In this document: positions 24,901 through 36,960 of the stretch, piece by piece
Layout: the number at the start of each line of letters is the position of its first letter
Position numbering within the stretch: the first letter of the stretch is position 1
Assembly: GCF_000516985.1 (NCBI RefSeq)
Contig: NW_006917091.1
Coordinates: 1-64,000 of the forward strand
Direction of reading: 5' to 3'
Origin: Pestalotiopsis fici W106-1
Taxonomy: Eukaryota > Ascomycota > Sordariomycetes > Amphisphaeriales > Sporocadaceae
Length of the DNA: 64,000 bases
Position numbers and translations under genes: made by a program
The notes under the pieces: generated by a model
Database searches by the model: none
Seen by the model: only the letters and a program-made list of their open reading frames with translations
What the model was told of the DNA's origin: nothing

Positions 24901-26428
24901 GACGCCAAGAAACGGTTTCATGTATTTTTGGTTTCATGTTCTTCCGTCCCTCCTTGATAGCTCTTTTTTCCACTAAGGGCTTCGTTCATCGCTGGCCACA
25001 GATTTCCTCACTATCTTTGCTTCTAGCAGTCTGGCACCTTCTTAGCTTCCCGCGAAGTGGCTCTCAAGTCTCCCCTTGGTAATGGGAAACCATCTTGGGG
25101 AGGAGGTCGAACCCTCCAGCCCACGCCCACGTTTGGGGGGTCCCCTCCATGGCTGGCTACTGACACACACACACATCATTCATACCCACAACCAGACAAC
25201 AGGCAAGAGTTGGCATACAACAGACCCAGCAAGCAAAAAAAGACCCTGTAAACCATATCTCTAGTTTCGATTCACCCTGGTCCTATTATGTCGCTGCGTC
25301 GCTTTGATTACGTCGGCCCTTGTCAATGTTCCCGTCCGCACGGGAGGACCCATATTACATACCACTCAAGACTTAGCCTCAGCGCGCCACGGTGCCCTCG
25401 TCGTCTTTTCAATGCGTCTCGGCCAAACCCCGAGTCTGTCTCTCTGTCTCTTGAGCTGGTCTAAGAAAAGCTCCCTCGAAACATTGCGTTGCGCCGTGTC
25501 TTCTGAGACTCCCGTGGGTTGGTGCCATCCAATGATGGTAGTCGTGGTCGTTTGGCAAAGACTCGAGGGCGGGTATGCATGTGCATCACCTTGATCACCT
25601 ACGACCAACGACGGGATCTACGCGATCTACGATGTGTCTGAACTCTATCCGCGACTGTATGAAAATCTTTCGTCCTTTTTCTATTTTCCCACGTACGATC
25701 GAAAGAACATGGACATCCATCATGGAATATCTTTGCTAGTCTGGTCGCGGCACTTGGGTAGCTGCCGTCCGGCGTCAAATACCTAGTCCTTCGGGAGGCT
25801 GCCGGCAGTGCATAGATTACCTGCAGACATGCCATCCCAGCGACTATACAGAGATATCCCTGCCAAGAAGACCCGAGATATGACGTGCGCCCGTTTCACT
25901 CAACCACTGTTCATCCACATGCATGGCAGGCTGCGGAAATTTGTGTACAAGCCACGAGCGAGGCCTCGTGGAGACTAACGAGACGACCAAAGATCCACTC
26001 CCCACTCATTCCATACTACCCAACCCTGGTATTAATCTATATCACTCAATGTAGGTTTCCACCTCCTATCCATTTGCCAGTCAAGGACGGCGTCTATCTG
26101 AGCTTGCGAGAACGTGCAGTAGCCCAGCCCTACGCTTATGAGCTATGTTCAGATCAACAAGTGTCGTGGTATATCTATTGCCCATCCCCCTCTCGTCGTG
26201 ATGCCCTCCGGTATGCCGTTCTTGGCATTCTTGCCTTCGCTTCTGTACTTTCCCTTTGGTGGTATATACTATTTTCCGGGGTTTTGATTTTTCTTTATTC
26301 TTCATTTCTTCCTGTGCTGGCATATAACAACACTTGTACATACACACACACAAGTATACTTCTTCCATTATCCTTTAATTTTCTCCTAGTTTCATCAGCT
26401 TTAGACTTGCCCTTGGTTTCCTTCCGTC
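21997..26428. other. Long gene-poor region upstream of the MFS gene
   Basis: 4.4 kb with no recognisable protein. Open frames are short (under about 205 codons) and lack family resemblance. It contains CTCCAG-rich sequence near 23608-23652, a short CA microsatellite at about 25163-25174, another CA run at 26340-26351, and pyrimidine-rich leader-like sequence from about 26200 to 26428 just before the transporter ATG. It may hold long regulatory DNA, long leaders or non-coding transcripts; none can be shown from sequence. Confidence 0.5.
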
Positions 26429-28465
26429 ATGTCCTTCGATCGTCCCTCGCCACCGCGGGCAGCGAATCGCATGACAATATGGCCGACTCAATACGGAGAT
26501 GACATTGAGCTGAGCGCACCATGGCCGGGCCACTTGTCGACTCAGAATATCAATAAGCGATGGACAGGCGCCTTCGACACCGAAGCTCGTGCCAACCGCA
26601 TGAGTTACATGGTTGGCAACTCGCTGCTCCCTTCCGCTCCAACTGTACCACAAGTCTGGCCGGGCCATGCTCGCGCCAGCCGCGCAACATGGATCAACAA
26701 CCGAGACTATCAGAACGACGCCCAGCTTTGGGATGGATCTTTCGAGGTAGAAAAGAGAGACTCGTGGATTGGTCGGAACTCGGATCGATGGTCAGAGGAT
26801 TTTGAGATCGAAAAGGAGAAGGCGAGATGGAGGGAGCCTCTTACCAAGGAGCAACTCGACCAGGCCGACTCTGCCCTCGTGTCCAAGGACATTCTCGAAT
26901 ACGACTTTCCAGGCTATGGCACCCCCGAAGACCCGTATCTGGTGAGATGGATCGAAAATGATCCTGCCAATCCCATGCTCTTCCCAAAGGCTAGAAAATG
27001 GACCAATGCCATGGTTCTTGCATTTGCCGTCTTCATGGTCTCGATTGCCTCTTCTGGCTTTTCCCAAGGTTAGTTCACGGTGCCTCTCTGCAAGATCTTG
27101 AATGTACTGACAAGTCACAGGCACGGCCGACATCAAGACCGAGTTCAACGTCGGTCAGACCGTCGCATTACTCATGACTTCACTCTTCGTCCTCGGCTTT
27201 GCCATCGGAGCACTCGTACTTTCACCATTGAGCGAGGTGTACGGACGTCGCGGGCTATATGTCTGGACATTTGCCGCATTTGTCATTACGTCGGGTGTAA
27301 TTGGACTCGCCCCTTCGATTTCCTTTGTTCTCGCCTTCCGACTGCTCGGAGGTTTGGCAGGCTCCTTCACCCAAGCAGTCGCTCCCGCCGTCATTGCCGA
27401 CATGTTCCAGGCCCAGGAGAGAGGATTTGTTCTTAGTATCTTTACCTTGGCCGGTCTAATGGGTCAAATGCTGGGCCCGATTGCTTGTGGTTTTCTCGAC
27501 GCTGCTTTTGGCTGGAGATCATTGTCGGTCATGATTGCTGGCGCCTCTTTTCCAGTCTGGGTCATCCTCACTCTCACGTTTCCCGAGACCTACGCCCCTG
27601 CGCTGCTGAAGCAGCGTGCCGCCAAGATGGAGGCCATTACAGGCAAGGTGCATGTCGTGGATGGTATGGACACTAAGAGCATTGGAACCCAGCTCCGTGT
27701 TGGCGCTCTCCGACCTTGGGTTATCCTTATCTACGAGCCCATTGTTACTCTTCTCAGTCTCTTCTTGTCTGTCGTCCATGGTACCCTCTTCCTTCTCTTT
27801 GCTGCCTACCCCATTGTCTTTCAACAGGTTCGTGGCTGGCCTCAGGGTGTGGCCTCGTTGCCCTTCCTCGCTATTGCTCTGGGTATCGTCATCTCGCTCT
27901 TCTACGTCGCCCTTTTTGACCAGAAGCGCTATGGCAAGCTGGTCGACAAGTACCAGGGCAAAGTTCCACCCGAGGCCCGTCTCCCACCCGCCATGCTGGG
28001 CTCCGTCGCTCTCCCCATTGGCCTTTTTTGGTTCGCTTGGACCAATGACCCCTCCACCTTTTGGCTCATCTCCGTCAGTGCCGGCGTTTTCTTTGGCTTC
28101 GGCATGGTGCTGCTCTACATGAGCCTGACCAACTACATTGTCGATGCCTACCTGGGATACGCCGCGTCGGCGTTGGCTGCAAGCACCGTGCTGCGATCTA
28201 TTGCTGGTGCCGTGTTCCCCCTGTTCACCAGCTCCATGTACGATTCTCTAGGTATGTACACGTTCCTTGGCATGACAAAACAATGAGTTTTGAAACTAAT
28301 TGGCTTCCAGGCATTCATTGGGCCTCCAGTGTCCCTGGTTTCCTCGCACTGGTTTTCGTACCTTCCCTGGTCATGTTTTACAAGTACGGACACGTTATCC
28401 GAAGCAAGACCAAGTTCGGACAGGAAGCCGCCAGGCTCGCAGCTATGATGGACGGTGGAAAATAG
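26429..28465 (+). CDS. MFS drug:H+ antiporter (DHA1 family)
   Basis: Three exons (26429-27068, 27121-28251, 28311-28465) give 641 residues. A long hydrophilic N-terminal tail (about 195 residues, with a repeat-like WDGSFEVEKRDSW and WSEDFEIEKEKARW) precedes twelve predicted membrane helices. Family motifs are present: LSEVYGRRGLYVW (motif A form) and GGLAGSFTQAVAPAVIADMF, the antiporter-type motif. DHA1 members export toxic compounds or polyamines from the plasma membrane in exchange for protons; the substrate is not predictable. The tail is longer than usual. Introns are 52 and 59 nt, both phase 1. Confidence 0.9.
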
Positions 28466-29080
28466 ATCAAAATCTTTTGGTAAAAAAGAGCAAATATTGG
28501 CAAATGCTACTACTCTTGTCAATTTGGATCGAAATGATCACACATGTATAAAGTTAGAAAAAAAGAACAAACATCGGCAAACGTTGGGCGTTTTGACCCT
28601 GGCCAAGCCGCAAAATTCAGTCGTTACCGACCACATTGATAGAGAAAAGTCCCTTAGAACTACACTAATGCGGCCACGCTAGAGGGCGATAGAAAAAGTG
28701 TAAATATAAATAGTCTTAAAGAATATATACAGAAATTCGGTAGCGGCAAAATGTTGTCTTTTGCATTGGAGCGGGATCATCGAATTGACGTGAGATTGTA
28801 TCACTCTGACTGCTGTTATATCGTTTTGAATTTGATGTCGAGTCACGGCATGGAGACTGCTATGCATTTCGATGCTCCACTTTCCGCCGGCCCCGGTGTC
28901 TTTGGTAAGCATGACAGCATCGTTCCGCTTTCCGGAGTAAACACCCAAGGAATGCCGATCTCTTCATTCTTATCTCAATAGGCAAAGGCAAAATCCACCC
29001 TTGAGCGATTCTTATCAATTGAGTATTCAGCCACGAATGATCTTGTCCGTGTGAGAATAACAAGCTACTGAACAGAAAAC
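28466..29080. other. Intergenic
   Basis: 615 bp between the MFS transporter and the aldo-keto reductase. AT-richer, with short frames only; no motif recognised. Confidence 0.5.
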
Positions 29081-30341
29081 ATGGCATCCAACAGCTTCTC
29101 GCTGGCCAGCAAGGTCAAGGTATGCAACCAAGAAAGCAACCAGGAGTCGGAATGGAAACCCAGAACTCAAAGGTTCAACAAAAAAGGAGAGAACTGCCCT
29201 TTATCCTTTGCTGACCCAATTGTTTAGCTCCCCTCGGGCCACCTAATTCCGCAGATCCAGTTGGGACTGTACATGATGTCGGGTCGCGAGGTGCTCGCCG
29301 CGGTGCCGTGGGCGCTGGCGGCGGGGTACCGCGGCTTTGACAGCGCGCAAATGTACCACAACGAGGCCGAGGCGGGCCGGGCCATTCGGAAATTCCTCGA
29401 GGACGCCGAGCAGAATACCCAAGGTTTGGACCGGCAAGACGTTTTTTACACGTCCAAGCTCGCCAGCAACAGCGAGTCGTATAATACCGTTCGTCGCAGT
29501 ATCCGTAAGAGTGTCGAGGCTGCTGGCCTGGGGTATATTGATCTCTTTCTCTTGCATTCGCCGTACGGCGGGCCTGAGGCGCGGATTACGAGTTGGAAGG
29601 CTGTCGAGGATGCGATTCAGGATGGTGAGGTCAAGAGTGGTGGTGTGAGCAATTTTGGAGTCCGGCATGTGAGTTTACCCATTGCATTCTATTTTTTCTC
29701 GAGATTCGGAGCGTGAGCTCCATGGTCGGATGCAAGGCCCTGGAATCCCCTTCGTCACAGAGTGTTGGTGCTACCGGCGAGGCTAGCGCTGATAATCTCC
29801 GGACTTCCAGATTGAGGAGCTCATGGCCTCGAACCCACGGATCAAGCCTTCGGTCAACCAGATCGAGGTCCATCCCTTCAACACGCAAGAGGAGATCCGC
29901 GCCGTCTGTGCAAAGCATGGCATCGTCGTTGAAGCCTATGGCCCTTTGGCCAGGGCGATGCGCATGAAGAATCCCACGATCCTCGCGCTTGCCAAGCAGT
30001 ACTCGTGTACTCCAGCCCAACTCATGGTCCGGTGAGTGTGTTTTCGGGGAGGTAATTCCGAGCCAATCTTTGGGAAATGGACAGCTGATATGTTCTGTAT
30101 GCTCGATGCAGGTGGTCGCTCCAGCATGGCCTGGTGCCACTTCCCAAGAGTGCAAGAAAAGAGCGCCTGGTCGACAACGTCAAGGTCGGCCACTTTGAGA
30201 TTTCAGAGGAAGATATGGCTAAAATGGACGCCTTGGACGAAGACCTGGTCACAGATTGGTAAGTCTCGTGAGAGCAAACACACTTTATTCACTTGTTCTG
30301 ACTCATTACCAAACTATAGGGATCCAACCGATGCACCCTAA
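29081..30341 (+). CDS. Aldo-keto reductase
   Basis: Five exons (29081-29119, 29228-29668, 29811-30031, 30112-30258, 30320-30341) encode 289 residues. The catalytic tetrad is visible: Asp and Tyr in [15 protein letters not shown], Lys in FYTSKLAS and His in [16 protein letters not shown] and the [13 protein letters not shown] segment, plus [13 protein letters not shown] near the cofactor site, match NADPH-dependent cytosolic aldo-keto reductases of the AKR3/5-like fungal group. Substrate unknown. The last exon codes only the final few residues (WDPTDAP). It stands next to the MFS transporter in the same orientation. Confidence 0.88.
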
Positions 30342-30707
30342 GCGGGGTGTCCACTAGAAGCAGTCTGTGGAGGCACATAAGCTACACATAATCCTGTCAA
30401 GACATGCCGCCCGTTGCTTATGCACTACCTTTCTCTCAGATTTAGACAAAGAGAAAGGCCATAACTTCTTCAATTGCTGAAAATATGAGATCAGTGTTTA
30501 TGTCAGATATTTATACTAGTATACCAGCTATAGGCGCCCTTATCGGCGTAGCCGGCGAGCAGTCATAAACTGTAAAGGAGTGTGTACATCCATCTCTACT
30601 GGATAGTCATCGTGATCGGAACAAACTGAAAAAGGAAAACAAGCCTGACGGAGATCAAAAGAATGACTAAGGAGAAAAGTCATAGCGCGTACCAGACCTA
30701 TGTCTCC
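30342..30707. other. Convergent intergenic region
   Basis: 366 bp between two converging genes; no frame or structure of note. Confidence 0.5.
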
Positions 30708-32610
30708 TCAAAAATCAACATTTCCTTCCACAATCAGGACTGTAGCAATGTAATTTCTCAAGAACGCCACGACCACAAATTCGACGGCCTTTTGGTCCGT
30801 AACCGAGAGCTCTGAATAGATCTCCTCGGCAGCAAGGAAGAGGAACAAACTCGTGACAACAAAAGACTCTACACCTTCGCATCTCTCGACAGCCTCCCCG
30901 AGATCCAGAATCAGGCGACTGAAGGACATCAAAGTCTTCCTCTGGCCTACCAGCGGTGACTTTCCGCTTCCAGCAGCTGGCTCTGTGTCATGTTCCTCGG
31001 CAGCCTTTTCTGCCAGAGAAGCCATCGAATTGCTTAGAATTCTTAGCGTCCTCGGCTCGATCAAATCATGGGCATTAAATGAGCCTCGCAGGATCCTAGG
31101 CGTCCAAGATCTCAGGCGACTTCTGATGTTATCCTTCTTCCGCTCCCCAACTATCTTTCGAGATGGTTTACGGATCTCCTCGCGGCCGTCATCATACAAA
31201 ACCATCTGGAGGTTGCAGTGCTTGTCGTAGTCCATGACGGCTGCGAGATTGTCCGTCAGCATCTCAATGTCACCGAAGTCGGTCTCAGATAGGCGAAGAC
31301 CATTGTTCAACCTGTGCCAGATTGGATTTGGCGCAGCCATGACAGCTTGGCGCCATTTGACGAGTGCCTCGCCTTTGAGTGCAAGAGACCCGATATCAAG
31401 GACCGTGCTCGGGTGCTGCGGCTGTACCAATTCCTCTAGCTTTGTTTCAACGCGTAGAGATTCGCCAGAGATCAAATCCAAAAACTCGTCATTAGAGTTC
31501 TCGTCCTGATACCCAACGAGGAACTCGATCAGTGTTTTCTTCCTGTCAGAAACATGCGCCAGTTCTGAAATTTGGCCAGGGTGCTTGCTGGACAAATGGA
31601 AGGCCGTTATAATGCAACTCCTTGGATCGCCATCCTCTGTGCGGTAGCGATGGTGAACCAGTGCCCCTGCTGGAAACAGAATGGCCAAGGGCTGTTCAGA
31701 GTGTCTCGCTTCAACAACGGCAGCGGCCCCTTTCACTTGATTCTGGAACTCGAACAGCCCATCAATTGCTTCGTCAGTGACGAACACACTGTCCTTCTCT
31801 GAAGACCATGGAGCGCCCTCCTTGTCCTTGAGCACAATGCGGTTTCCTTTGTGGGTCCAGGGCAGGAAGGTGAAGTTTTGCCCAGATGGCCCTTTCACTT
31901 CGCCCCTCCGCCAGTTTAGGAGCACCTTGTACTCCTCCTTGAAGGGAGTATTATCGACGTGAAGCATGTTGTCCTGAGCATTGATTGAGATAGGGTCCGT
32001 GTTTTTCCCTCGAAAGTCCACAATACGGATGGAGCCCCCGAGAAGGTAAGAAACAAGCGCCACCAGGAGCGGGTGACTGAATGCCTCTACATAGCTTCCT
32101 CCTAGAATGAACTCGTGCTCAAGGGAGAGATTGACATAAGAATGCACTGGAAATAGTCAGATCAATGATGCTTCTCAAGAAGGCGGAAGGCAGCTCACTG
32201 AAAGCCTTGTTACCAGCTCTTTCCTGTACCTTGTCATATTTCTCGACAAGTTCCCCAAAAATGGAAGGATCAATGAGTCCACCGAATAAGGCGGCGCCGT
32301 CAGTTTCCATCCTATTTACTGCCTCGAGGAATCTCGCTTCTGTCTCGGGCTTCTCCCACTTCTTCCGGAGGGCGCCCAGCAGCTTGACCCGAAAATCGAT
32401 TTGAGCGGCAGTCGATATACGCTGACGGTGCGGAACGGTGTTTATGCGAAGTCCCGGCACTTCGCCTTGATAGCTACTTCTATCATGGAGCAGCGATACC
32501 TGTGCTTCGACAGGAATATCCAGAGTGGGAGGACAAGTCAAAATACGTCCTCCGGTCGATATTCCGGTGACGGGGTGGAGAACCTCCGTCTGCAACATGG
32601 TAGTCGTCAT
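30708..32610 (-). CDS. Hypothetical protein, possible PhyH-like dioxygenase fold
   Basis: Two exons (32610-32199, 32146-30708) give 616 residues. I do not recognise the whole protein. The middle (residues about 190-330) has a possible 2-oxoglutarate dioxygenase pattern: an HVDNTPF segment (HxD), then FLPWTHKGNR, and a later LVHHRYRTEDGDPRSC that could supply the distal His and Arg. This arrangement resembles phytanoyl-CoA dioxygenase-like proteins, but the length is well above the family norm and the C-terminal 200 residues (with ILDLGEAVERCEGVESFVV) match nothing I know. No signal peptide or clear membrane segment. It marks the left edge of the accessory-looking block. Confidence 0.5.
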
Positions 32611-33368
32611 CTTGTACTCGGGTGTCTTTGCCCTGACTAGGAAATAAGGACAATACTATAATGTTCAAAACATCAAGCGAAGCGGCGCGGCTCAGGATGC
32701 TGTGATTGATGTTGACCAACTGGAGCATTTGCTTCACTTTTAAAGTCAATCGGTCTTTACTTCAACAACCGTTGATACTTGGTGTATGTGAGGCATTTCA
32801 GTACGTTCATCTGCGCCGGCACGGTAGAGATGGTAATCCCCACTTTCCTGGTAGGCAGATTATGCCACGGCAGCTTCCAACCCCTGACTTACTGGGTCAG
32901 CCTGCATGAATCCGCTCTGCAAACCCTATATAGTCGTTCTACTTGATTACTTCTGCTGACTATTTGCCGCTGCAGTATAACTTATGTGTACATTACGAGA
33001 TACTTCAAGAAACTAGCCTCACGAGGAGTTCATACTGGTACAGTTTGAGTAATTATAGGGCGATTGCTAGGTACCTACATATGCATGGTTAGTACTGCTG
33101 CTTGCCATTAATTTCCGGCCCCGATCTTGACATGCAGGTCATGAGGCAAGACTTTTTCCCACTCTGTACTGTTCCGATGCATGCTTACGTTCATGAATTT
33201 GAGCAACTGATACACGGTAGGAGGTGGATGGGCCAAAATAGGACTTCGTGGCATACAGTCAACGTGTATATCGCAAATGAAGTTTACCGACGATAACTTG
33301 TAAAGCTAATGTTCCATCAACGTACCATTGACATATCAGATCTGTACGCCCCATCGTGAACTCCATTC
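32611..33368. other. Divergent intergenic region
   Basis: About 760 bp between divergent genes, presumably both promoters. No specific site identified. Confidence 0.45.
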
Positions 33369-34257
33369 ATGTCATGGCCTATGCCGGAACGCCACGCTGC
33401 CATGACCCAGACAGAAGACGCCTACATACCCCTTGAGGCTCGCCCTCTGAGAGAGACAATCTGCTTATTTGATTTGGATGGCACTTTGTGCCCAGAGAAA
33501 CAAGTATGTGTCGCAACGAAGCTGTATGTAAACAAATTCTTACAGTGTACAGCTTGTCTCACCTGAGATGCGCTCACTCCTCCGACTTCTCCGGACGAAA
33601 TGCACCATTGGCTATGTTAGTGGTGGGCCGATTCTCAAGCAGCAGCAGCAGGCCGGAAGCCCCTCCGTCTCTGTGATATCGAGATTTGACTTCTGCTTCC
33701 CTGAAAACGGGGCTACCGCTTTTAGATTGGGCGCTCCACTCCCGGGTAGTAGTTTCGTCAAAGAGATTGGTGAAGAGAATTACAAGAGACTCGTCAATTG
33801 GGTGCTCAAGTACATCGCTGACCTCGATATACCTATCAAGCGTGGGACATTCGTGGAATTCCGTCACGGGAATGTGAACATCTCGCCAATTGGGCAGGGA
33901 GCCACCCATGCCGAAATGGAAGACTTCCAGAAATATGATGAGGTGTATGGTGTTCGAAAAGCCATGATCAAAGCCTTGAGCCTCGAGTTTTCGAGTCTTA
34001 ATCTCATGTGTGCGATAGGCGGGCAAGCTTGCTTCGATGTTTTCCCAGCAGGGTGGAACAAGACCTACTGCTTGAGGCATGTAGAGGCAGAAAAATACAG
34101 AAGCGGTCTGGTATACAAGGATATTCATTTCTTTGGGGACAAGATCCATGTAGGAGGGAATGATTACGAGCTCTATCATGACGAGAGAACAATCGGCCAT
34201 CACGTAACAAGCCCAAAAGATACCATGAGGCAGTTGAAGGCCTTATTTCAGTTGTAG
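33369..34257 (+). CDS. Phosphomannomutase-like protein (HAD), divergent
   Basis: Two exons (33369-33503, 33553-34257) give 279 residues from the first ATG; later ATGs at 33381 and 33402 are also possible. The HAD nucleophile motif FDLDGTL is present. It is followed by eukaryotic phosphomannomutase hallmarks: YIADLDIPIKRGTFVEFR, NISPIGQ, DVFPAGWNKTYCLRH, HFFGDKIHVGGNDYE and RTIGHHVTSPKDT. The enzyme would interconvert mannose-6-phosphate and mannose-1-phosphate in the cytosol. It departs from the housekeeping form where that has IG-V/F-GGSD: here it reads YVSGGPILKQQQQ, and FGDKT is FGDKI. This suggests a second copy with altered activity, lying between a possible dioxygenase and a pyranose oxidase. 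Confidence 0.85.
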
Positions 34258-34822
34258 ATTAACCTCCATTGCAACTAAACACGGAATGCTCCGAGCCATC
34301 AATTGAAATTTCCAAACTGTCTGCAATCCGTGACAGCGCTGTCGCTCTTTCTAATTTTCATCGTATGATGTGGTAGGCTCATCTGAATGTGGTTCGGGGT
34401 TGTCATGTGTTTGTAATTGTAACGCCAGGCACCGCCAGTCCCGGAAGCAGGCTAATACAGGACATGTGTGTTTTGGCGATTGACAGGAACATCGGGTGAT
34501 TCACGACATGAATTCTCCACCTGGTCGTTATGCATGATTATATAATGAATGAAAGGTGCAAGTTCAGAGTGATTTGGACGGAACCCCCCATCATTGGCGC
34601 CTACCTAGGTACCTATGCATGCTGACAGGATTTCTGATTGCCCAGAGTTGGGGGCTAGCGTGGTTGATGCAAGGGCAACAATGATATTCACAGATTCTGA
34701 ATTAATGTGAATAGCTTGGCTCTGGGCTTCATAAGTATATCGGAGTATCGTCGCATGTGAAAAAGAATGCCCAAGTATCTTTTGGCTGAACATAGTTTTT
34801 CCCGTACGTACCAGAGCATTGC
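34258..34822. other. Intergenic
   Basis: 565 bp between the phosphomannomutase-like gene and the pyranose oxidase; no feature recognised. Confidence 0.45.
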
Positions 34823-36960
34823 ATGCAGCTCCAAATCTTTCTCAGCATAATGGCTCTAGGTGCCCCCACCCTACTAAACGGCCAACGCGTCCAAGGAGTT
34901 CCTGACTCGGATGTTTTGATAGTCGGATCTGGTCCTATTGGCGCAGTTTACGCTCGCGTCCTCACTGATGCTGACCAGAGCATCAAGGTACGAATGGTGG
35001 AAATGGGGGAGCAGTGAGTAATTCGGAGAAATCTTCTCTGGGCGAGAAGTTAGGCTGACATGGACGGTCTTGCCTGCACTAAAGGGAGACCGAATTAATT
35101 GGAGATCATAAGAAAAACAATGTTATAACACAGAGGGAATTGCATCGTTTTTGCGGGTAAGTCGGGAAGCCAGGCATCTCATCATCGATGCTGACATAAC
35201 GCTAACTTATCTCACGCCCACAGTACTGTTCAGGTATCATCAAATCAGCCCTGTTCTATCGATTTGTAGACTGAATTGGTTGAAATTAGGGAGCCTTGGG
35301 ATTACTGTCTGAACCAGATGCCTTGTCCACTAGGTTAGCACTTTGTCCTGGAGAGTGGAGAGTGGTGTGCTAAACATCTCCAAGTCCCGCGGAACCAGAG
35401 CCAAATGGCGAAAATACCCAAATGGAACCGTACAACAACATACCGGCCGCGCCAGTAGTCAGAGGTGTTGGGGGGATGGGTTCCTACTGGAGCTGCGCCA
35501 CGCCTGAGATGTGTCCTGATGTGGAGCGGCCTGATCTCTTCACAGACGAGGAGTGGCGCGAGTTGTACGCCAAGGCGAAAGCGTTATTCCGCACCACAGA
35601 TACGGCGTTCGACCACTCGATACGCCATCAACTCGTCAAGGAAAGCCTCACTCAGGCGCACAGGGACCGAAAGTTTGCCAACCTGCCCTTGGCGTGTGAG
35701 CGAAACCCCTTCGACCCGGATCGTGTACAATGGACAGGACCAGCCAGCATTTTGGGTAAACTTGCGGATCCGCATCTTCACGGTGGAAATTTTGAGCTGA
35801 AATCTCGCCACTGCTGTCGTAAGCTACTGATCGACGACACTTCACAGCAGGTAATCGGAGCCGAACTCGTTGACCTATACACGAATGAGGTGACTGTGGC
35901 TAAAGCCCGATTTTACGTGATCTGTGGCGGAGCGATTCTCACGAATGGAATTCTCTTCAATTCCGGAATCCGCCCCGAGACAGGATATAATGCTGTTGTA
36001 GGTCCCTTCCGATTCTGTTGAGTGATTCATCCTAATCATTGATAGGGCCACTATTTGACTGAGCAGACCATGGCTGTTTGCCAGATTGCTTTGAAAAATA
36101 GCCTGATTGAAAGCACTTGGAGTGATCCACGATGCCAAGAGCAGTACAAGAGATTTCCCAACGACCCGCTGCGCATACCTTTCGACGACCCTTCACCTCA
36201 GGTACAAGATCACAGTCTCCAGTTGAATAGTAAAGCTCTTAATATTCAAGTTCTAGATTACAATTCCGGTAACCGAGAAGCATCCTTGGCATACACAAAT
36301 CCAGCGAGATCCTTTCCACTACAACAGCATTCCAGCGTCCATTGATCCCCGCCTCATAATCGACATTCGTTTCTTTGGATACGTCGAGCCGAGCTACGAG
36401 AACCATGTTACTTTCCAAGAAGGATACAATGATGCCTTCGGCATGCCTCAAGTAATTATGGTATACATCGCGCATGCGTAGATTTGTCTGACTAATAACA
36501 TCTGCACAGCCGATTATTCGATTCCGAGTCGGAGAAGCAGGGTTGAAACGCCAGCAAAGTATGATGGATGAGTAGGCACTGAATATTTCCTTCTGCTAGT
36601 CTGATTAAACCGCATCAAAGATTTAACAATATTGTCGGCAGTATGGTCAATATCGCTCTTAGTATCGGGGACTTTCTCCCGGGTGGTGAGCCCAAGGTTT
36701 TGCCGCTGGGCGCAGCGACACACATCTGCGGAACAACCCGCGCAGGCACCAAAGACGATGGAACATCCGTGGTCGATAGGAACTCCAAGATTTGGCGGCT
36801 GGACAACTTGTTCATCGGGGGGTGTGGAGTAATTCCAACACAGAACGCGTGCAATCCAACCCTGACAGCAGCTTGTTTCGCCATTGTTGGTGCACGGAAG
36901 ATTGTCCAAGAACTAGCAGACATTGAACGTAGCGGTAAGAGTAGCTACATTGATTCATAA
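34823..36960 (+). CDS. Pyranose 2-oxidase (GMC flavoprotein)
   Basis: Nine exons join without a break to 560 residues: 34823-35013, 35085-35156, 35224-35233, 35290-35333, 35385-35997, 36046-36201, 36257-36451, 36510-36571, 36621-36960. Recognisable blocks are DVLIVGSGPIGAVYARVL (ADP-binding), GDHKKNN, GVGGMGSYWSCATPE, LTEQTMAVCQ, FDDPSPQ, HPWHTQIQRDPFHY, THICGTTRAG and GGCGVIPTQNACNPTLTA. In basidiomycetes the enzyme oxidises glucose and other pyranoses at C2, giving 2-keto sugars and H2O2. The motif VVGGMSTHWTCATPR, whose His-Thr carries covalent FAD, here reads GGMGSYWSCATPE, so the FAD-linking His is replaced by Tyr. A second in-frame ATG at 34850 could be the start. Third exon is 10 nt. 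Confidence 0.87.
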
